Assembly: GCA_964612925.1 (NCBI GenBank)
Contig: CAZTFU010000006.1
Span: 22,377-86,376, forward strand
DNA: 64,000 bases
From: Phil1 sp964612925
GTDB taxonomy: Bacteria > Bacillota > Clostridia > Christensenellales > CAG-138
Direction of reading: 5' to 3'
The first letter of the stretch is position 1; each line of letters opens with the position of its first letter. Below, piece after piece: positions 59,996-64,000 of the stretch. The notes beneath the pieces were generated by a model. It did not search any database, was not told the DNA's origin, and was given only the letters and a program-made list of their open reading frames with translations. The translations under genes were made by a program, and so were the position numbers.

Positions 59996-60940
59996 GTGGC
60001 CGAAAGCATAAGATTGAGCGTTGAAACGCTTGAAAAGGAGCTTGAACTGAAAGCATTGGTGCGCGGCAACGGCACCGTGGAGTTCACAAGTGCCGAAATA
60101 GGCCACCCGGGACTGCAATTTGCGGGCTATTATGACCATTTTTCATATGACCGCGTTCAGCTTATAGGCATGGGCGAAATGCACTACCTTTGCGGCCTTG
60201 AAGAAAGTGAAACCAAGACAAGACTTGAACGCTTTATGGCATATGATATTCCCTGCGTTGTTTGCACCCGCGGTAATGTGCCGCCCAACGTATTTATCGA
60301 AAAGGCGGAAAAACACGGTCTGCCCGTGTTCGTGTCTGACAGGCAAACGGATGAGATAAGCCACCTGATAAGCAATTACCTTTCAAGAAAGCTTGCACCG
60401 AGCATGCTGATCCATGGCGTACTTATGGACGTTTTCGGCGTGGGTATACTCATGCGCGGCGAAAGCGGAATAGGCAAGAGTGAAACTGCACTTGAAATGA
60501 TAAAGCAGGGGCACAGACTTGTTGCGGATGACGTTGTGCGCATAACCCGCGTGGCATCGGGCAGGGTAGTGGGGGCGGCACCCGAGGCGACAAAGTACCT
60601 TATAGAGGTGCGCGGCATAGGCATAGTTGACGTAAGGTACCTTTTCGGCGTAGGTGCGGCGGTGAACGAAAAGAGCATTGATCTTATTATGGATCTTGAA
60701 ATATATGACCCTGTGGCGCAGTATGAACGCATAGGCGCAAAGGAAAAACGCACCACCCTTTTGGATGTTGAAATACCCACAACCGTGCTTCCCGTAAGGG
60801 CAGGGCGAAACCTGAGCGTTGTGGTGGAGGTTGCCGCAAGGAACTTTCTGCTTAAAAGGCTTGGGTACAATACCTCGGGCGGATTTGCGGAGCATATGGA
60901 AAGCGCACTTGCCGCAACGAGAAAGGATAGGCTGAAATGA
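59996..60940 (+). CDS. hprK: HPr kinase/phosphorylase
   Basis: A 314-residue bifunctional enzyme that phosphorylates HPr on Ser46 and removes it, controlling carbon catabolite repression. The N-terminal domain (about residues 1-130) is followed by the P-loop GESGIGKSETALEM (about 155-168), the DDVVRI segment and the signature RGIGIVDVRYLFGVGAAV (about 205-222). The C-terminal KRLGYNTS tail is present. GTG 59996 lies after GGGAGGAAATG. It overlaps the ROK kinase gene by 4 bp; HPr itself (ptsH) is not in the window. Confidence 0.95.
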   Translation: MAESIRLSVETLEKELELKALVRGNGTVEFTSAEIGHPGLQFAGYYDHFSYDRVQLIGMGEMHYLCGLEESETKTRLERFMAYDIPCVVCTRGNVPPNVFIEKAEKHGLPVFVSDRQTDEISHLISNYLSRKLAPSMLIHGVLMDVFGVGILMRGESGIGKSETALEMIKQGHRLVADDVVRITRVASGRVVGAAPEATKYLIEVRGIGIVDVRYLFGVGAAVNEKSIDLIMDLEIYDPVAQYERIGAKEKRTTLLDVEIPTTVLPVRAGRNLSVVVEVAARNFLLKRLGYNTSGGFAEHMESALAATRKDRLK

Positions 60941-61905
60941 AATACGATATAGGCATAGATATAGGCGGATCACACATCGCGGGTGCAATTTTTGCCGATG
61001 AAATCGAACTTGCGCGCGAAAGCACGGCCTTCCCCAAGGGTGAACCCGACAGAGTGAGCGGAATCGTTGCGAACATGATATCGCGCCTTGCAAATCATAT
61101 ACCTGAAACGGGGGAGGACAAGCTTATTCACCTCAACGCAGTCGGCATTGCGGTGCCGGGCAGCATCAGCCGCGATGCACGCACGGTGCTGAACGCATAT
61201 AATCTCGGCTTTAAGGATCACCCGCTGCCCGACCTTATCGAAAAGGAGCTTTCGGGCCGCGTAAAGGTGCTTATGGCGAACGATGCCGATGCCGCCGCAT
61301 GGGCGGAGTATATGCGCGGTTCGCTTATGGGGTTTAAGAACAGCGTGCTTATAACGCTCGGCACGGGCGTAGGAGGCGGGATAATAATGAACGGATCCGT
61401 TTTCCATGGCGGGCGCGGAAGCGGCGTGGAGCTTGGTCATTTTATTTTGGACAGAACCTCGGGCCCCGTGTGCTCCTGCGGGGAAAGGGGCTGCTTTGAA
61501 GCGTGCTGTTCGGCTACCGCGCTTATACGGGAAGGGGTGCATTCGCTTACCGCACACCCCGAAAGCATGATAGCGCGGCTTTCACTTGGCGATGTGGACA
61601 GGATAAACGCAAAGCTTATCATAGATTGTGCCCGCGCGGGGGATGCGGTCGCCAAGGAGATTTTTTCCCGCTATACCGATGCACTCGGCTGCGGCATAGC
61701 ATCGCTTATAAACATACTCGACCCCGAACGCATAGCCTTGGGCGGCGGCGTAAGCGGAGCGGGCGAATTCTTATTGAAACCCGTGCGATCCCGCGTTGCC
61801 AAAGCGGGGTTTTATGACAGCAGTGCGGACATAGTCACGGCACGGCTCGGCAACGATGCGGGTATAGTCGGTGCGGCACTGTTAAACAGGATGGGGCAGA
61901 GGTAA
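60937..61905 (+). CDS. ROK-family sugar kinase (glucokinase-like)
   Basis: A 322-residue ATP-dependent sugar kinase. The N-terminal phosphate loop is IGIDIGGSHIAGAIF (about residues 4-18), ANDADAAAWAE (about 112-122) carries the catalytic Asp, GTGVGGGIIMNG binds sugar, and the zinc-binding ROK signature CSCGERGCFEACCS (about 178-191) is complete. No N-terminal helix-turn-helix, so it is a kinase rather than a ROK repressor. Coupling to hprK suggests control of early glycolytic flux and catabolite repression together; glucose is the likely but unproven substrate. Confidence 0.92.
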   Translation: MKYDIGIDIGGSHIAGAIFADEIELARESTAFPKGEPDRVSGIVANMISRLANHIPETGEDKLIHLNAVGIAVPGSISRDARTVLNAYNLGFKDHPLPDLIEKELSGRVKVLMANDADAAAWAEYMRGSLMGFKNSVLITLGTGVGGGIIMNGSVFHGGRGSGVELGHFILDRTSGPVCSCGERGCFEACCSATALIREGVHSLTAHPESMIARLSLGDVDRINAKLIIDCARAGDAVAKEIFSRYTDALGCGIASLINILDPERIALGGGVSGAGEFLLKPVRSRVAKAGFYDSSADIVTARLGNDAGIVGAALLNRMGQR

Positions 61906-61921
61906 GATAAAGCATAAAGCA

Positions 61922-61980
61922 TATCGAGAAAAACTCGAAAAAGCGGCAACTGCCGCTTTTTCGACACTACGACACTAATA
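61922..61980 (-). repeat. Dispersed structured repeat element, truncated copy C
   Basis: On the minus strand the sequence reads TGTCGAAAAAGCGGC..., H1 at 61935-61964 and the TCGAG/CTCGA mini-stem, matching the left end of copies A and B. H2 to H5 are missing. H1 differs from copy A by a T-A to C-G change on both arms. It lies behind the DUF1540 terminator in that gene's orientation, as the full copies do behind theirs. Confidence 0.7.
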
Positions 61981-62003
61981 AAGGAGCGGATACCCGCTCC
62001 TTT
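61981..62003. terminator. Bidirectional terminator between the ROK kinase and DUF1540 genes
   Basis: AAGGAGCGG and CCGCTCCTT form a perfect 9-bp stem with a short loop. A and T tracts on the two sides let it work on both strands. Confidence 0.8.
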
Positions 62004-62014
62004 ATCTGACCACT

Positions 62015-62188
62015 TTACCTGCACTTGTAACTGCCGCAAAGGCTTTCGTCACAGGGTTCGCCGGTGTGACAACCGCACTGAGGCTCTATCTCTATGCGGC
62101 TGAGCTCGCAATCGCAGCCACTCTTGTTATGCTTGCAGCTTGTTACGCGGCAGCCGATGGTCTGCTTTCCGTTCTTATCGGAAGTCAT
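62015..62188 (-). CDS. DUF1540 small cysteine-rich protein
   Basis: A 57-residue protein with eight cysteines in two clusters: CRVTSCKHNKSGCDC (about residues 11-25) and CGCHTGEPCDESLCGSYKC (about 37-55). It matches DUF1540, a small family common in Clostridia that probably binds metal. Start taken at ATG 62188, after AAAAGGAGG; an in-frame ATG at 62209 lies upstream of that site. It is the last gene before the phage-like protein. Confidence 0.82.
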   Translation of the reverse strand: MTSDKNGKQTIGCRVTSCKHNKSGCDCELSRIEIEPQCGCHTGEPCDESLCGSYKCR

Positions 62189-62270
62189 ATAAATAATCCT
62201 CCTTTTCATTGGTCGATGTTAGTATGACCCGAAACGGAGGATCTATTCATTTGAATTTTTTGAAAGGATT

Positions 62271-64000
62271 TTACATTGACCCAAAATAATACTCAACGCC
62301 CTTTATCTGCCCATCGTTCAACTTGATTGCAGTATTCTTCAAGTACTCCCTTACAGGCTTTGCTTCATCGTACTTTGTTGTATCTCGGTTTGATGACTTG
62401 TCCAAGATGTTATACGCAACGTTCATTGCGGCGGCCTGCATATCGTCTGCTGATACATTTGACCCGTCACCTATGTAGTTATACAGCTCCGTTATCTGTG
62501 CGGCCAAGTCTGCCTTGTCTATGCTACTGCTGTACTCCTTGGCTAACTTCCCCGCAAGGCTGTCTATTACCGTAGGCTTTATCTTGTGCCCACCTGAGAG
62601 CTTTATCTCCTGCTTGGCTATGGCAAGTTGCTTTTTCAGTGAATCATTGTGTCGCTGAAGCTCCTGCACGTCCTTTCCCGTGGCGGGTGTGCCGTCCTTG
62701 CGGGAGAAGAAGTACTTTTGTGTTTCGCTTACCGTTGGCACCGTTCCGTCTGAATAATACTTGCGAATGTCGTTAAGTATTTTTGTGGCTTTGCTTCCTT
62801 CGGGGTACTCTATGCTGTGCAGGGTTTCACCATTTGCATTATCAAGGTCAACAATAACTTCACCGCTGTTCTTATTGATAAAGCTTTCAAGCTTTGCGGC
62901 CTGTGCTGTGGTTGGTGCGGACTGTAGGTTTATTCCTCCCGATTCCGGGCTTATGCGGATGTTACCTTCGCCCATGAATCTGACCATAGCTTCAGAGCCG
63001 CTCAAATCCTCGGATTCGTAAAGGCTACTTACCTCACGATGGTCCATGCTTCTGCTACCACCACGTGCGCCGTCTCTCTTGCCTGAAAAGTCAAGCTGTT
63101 TGCCATTGGGCGTAATGTAACCTGTTTCATTCCATGAATATGTCGTACCAAATTCGGCTATGGCATTTTGTTCAGCGGTATCTTTGTAAGAGTACTTGAC
63201 ATTATTAAATGATTCTGGTACATTTTTATTAGCAGGTACCGTTCGCGCTACGACGTCAGCTTTCGCAGCTGAAGCCACCGCCACTTGGGTTCCTGCTTTT
63301 TTATTAAGCTGAATTACGCTCCCATCTGGCATAAGAACTCTATGCGCATGATAATAATTCTTGCGTTCCTCAATAACAACAACGCCAACATTTACCCTAC
63401 TATCTTCACTGCCTTGTTTCATAATTACAGGCGCGGCAAATGTAATAGTTTTTTGCTTTACACCATCATGGTTTGTATCTTCGCCGATTTTAATACCGTT
63501 CTTAATTACTTTTGGTACAGCGAATATTGCCGCCGCTTCCTCTGGGTGATTAATGAAGTCAATGTGGTTTATTCCGTTGCTTATTTGGTTTTTACCCAAC
63601 ACAACCGTGCCATATCCGCGTTTGTCTATGCTGAAGTTATCGCCGAAAGCTTTATACACCTCTTGCTTTATCCCTTCCTTAGATAGACCTGCAATGCGTT
63701 CAATACTATATTCCCCTACGGTACTCATTGCAGCGAGTTCGGAGATATGCTCTCTTATTTGTTCCTTTATGCTTTTGGATTCGGAACTTTTGCGTGAGTA
63801 TCTTATTGTTCCCTGTTGAGCAGTATCTTTAATGATATTTCTTTCTGCGCTCTTCCCCTTCGTACTCTCCAATGCATCAAAGTACAGCTCGGCAATTATG
63901 TCAATCGATTCCTGCCGAGTGCGTACAACCTCCATCTGCTCCCAACTCTTTTCACGCTTTAGAGCATCATAAGCTTTTTTGAGGATAGAGCGTATCTTCT
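62271..64000 (-). CDS. Phage-type polyvalent protein, C-terminal part (5' end outside window)
   Basis: The frame is open to the right edge, so at least 575 residues are present and the start lies outside; the in-frame ATG at 63935 has no ribosome binding site. The protein is hydrophilic, Lys/Ser/Asn-rich, without membrane segments. A beta-rich piece (TITFAAPVIM..., VNVGVVVIEERKNYYHAHRVL, shown in part; about 150-200 residues after the ATG) resembles the LPD-type domains of large polyvalent proteins fused to phage head-morphogenesis proteins. A coiled coil (ELQRHNDSLKKQLAIAKQEI) follows. Codon use is more AT-rich and mixed than in the neighbours, which fits horizontal origin. Confidence 0.55.
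   Translation of the reverse strand, partial: KIRSILKKAYDALKREKSWEQMEVVRTRQESIDIIAELYFDALESTKGKSAERNIIKDTAQQGTIRYSRKSSESKSIKEQIREHISELAAMSTVGEYSIERIAGLSKEGIKQEVYKAFGDNFSIDKRGYGTVVLGKNQISNGINHIDFINHPEEAAAIFAVPKVIKNGIKIGEDTNHDGVKQKTITFAAPVIMKQGSEDSRVNVGVVVIEERKNYYHAHRVLMPDGSVIQLNKKAGTQVAVASAAKADVVARTVPANKNVPESFNNVKYSYKDTAEQNAIAEFGTTYSWNETGYITPNGKQLDFSGKRDGARGGSRSMDHREVSSLYESEDLSGSEAMVRFMGEGNIRISPESGGINLQSAPTTAQAAKLESFINKNSGEVIVDLDNANGETLHSIEYPEGSKATKILNDIRKYYSDGTVPTVSETQKYFFSRKDGTPATGKDVQELQRHNDSLKKQLAIAKQEIKLSGGHKIKPTVIDSLAGKLAKEYSSSIDKADLAAQITELYNYIGDGSNVSADDMQAAAMNVAYNILDKSSNRDTTKYDEAKPVREYLKNTAIKLNDGQIKGVEYYFGSM

Noticed and set aside
1..64000. tRNA, rRNA, CRISPR array, transposase, parS sites
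   Set aside because: I scanned for T-loop-like GTTCRANYC stretches, regular direct repeats, transposase motifs and the parS palindrome and found nothing convincing.

Overview
This window is chromosomal DNA from a Gram-positive, low-to-mid GC Firmicute of the class Clostridia. The evidence is the recF-gyrB-gyrA block, an mnmG-rsmG-noc block, a YtxC-type sporulation protein, HPr kinase, an NupNOPQ-type nucleoside importer, group II ECF energising genes and a type III glutamine synthetase. Nearly all genes have strong GGAGG ribosome binding sites, 1-25 nt translational overlaps are common, and Rho-independent terminators are frequent. I saw no rRNA, tRNA, CRISPR array or insertion sequence with a transposase. 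Genus cannot be fixed from this window.

Layout: (1) 1-1.8 kb: end of an unknown gene, a small leader-like protein and an odd E2-type acyltransferase. (2) 1.9-11.8 kb: replication and tRNA/rRNA modification core (recF, gyrB, gyrA, CmpB-family membrane protein, mnmG, rsmG, noc). (3) 11.9-20.5 kb: MATE pump, TetR regulator, mgtE with a candidate leader ORF, a NusG_II / Gx transporter / FMN-binding trio, an alkyltransferase-like protein, a SpoIIQ-like M23 peptidase, YqhQ and a methyltransferase. (4) 20.7-30 kb: M16C peptidase, a three-gene MacB-like ABC operon, mrp and an M23 lipoprotein. (5) 30-39.7 kb: MFS, radC, phosphoglucomutase, a second MATE, then the ammonia-assimilation pair glnN and gdhA, each with its own near-consensus promoter. 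(6) 40-47.9 kb: Tim44-like zinc-ribbon protein, ecfA1-ecfA2-ecfT, a small membrane protein, truA, a 2-hydroxyacid dehydrogenase, rmuC and deoD. (7) 48-56.6 kb, minus strand: S24/S26-like peptidase, PH-like protein, ADP-ribosylglycohydrolase, the nupNOPQ importer and a fucose-isomerase-like protein. (8) 56.7-61.9 kb: ytxC, then uvrC-HAD-hprK-ROK kinase in a tight operon. (9) 62-64 kb: a DUF1540 protein and the C-terminal part of a phage-type polyvalent protein, suggesting a prophage or integrative element begins here and runs off the end.

The most unusual signal is a dispersed non-coding element of about 190 bp. There are two near-complete copies (about 23.69-23.88 and 39.74-39.94 kb) and one truncated copy (about 61.92-61.98 kb, minus strand). 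Each lies directly behind the terminator hairpin of a gene and in that gene's orientation. The copies keep an identical 20-nt loop and several stems, and differences between them are compensatory on both arms, which points to selection on RNA or hairpin structure. In the first copy the terminator hairpin itself is duplicated exactly on both sides of the element. A second recurrent signal is that three genes (recF, the NusG_II gene, uvrC) have a consensus-like promoter ending 5-7 nt before the start codon and no usable Shine-Dalgarno, so they probably give leaderless mRNAs.
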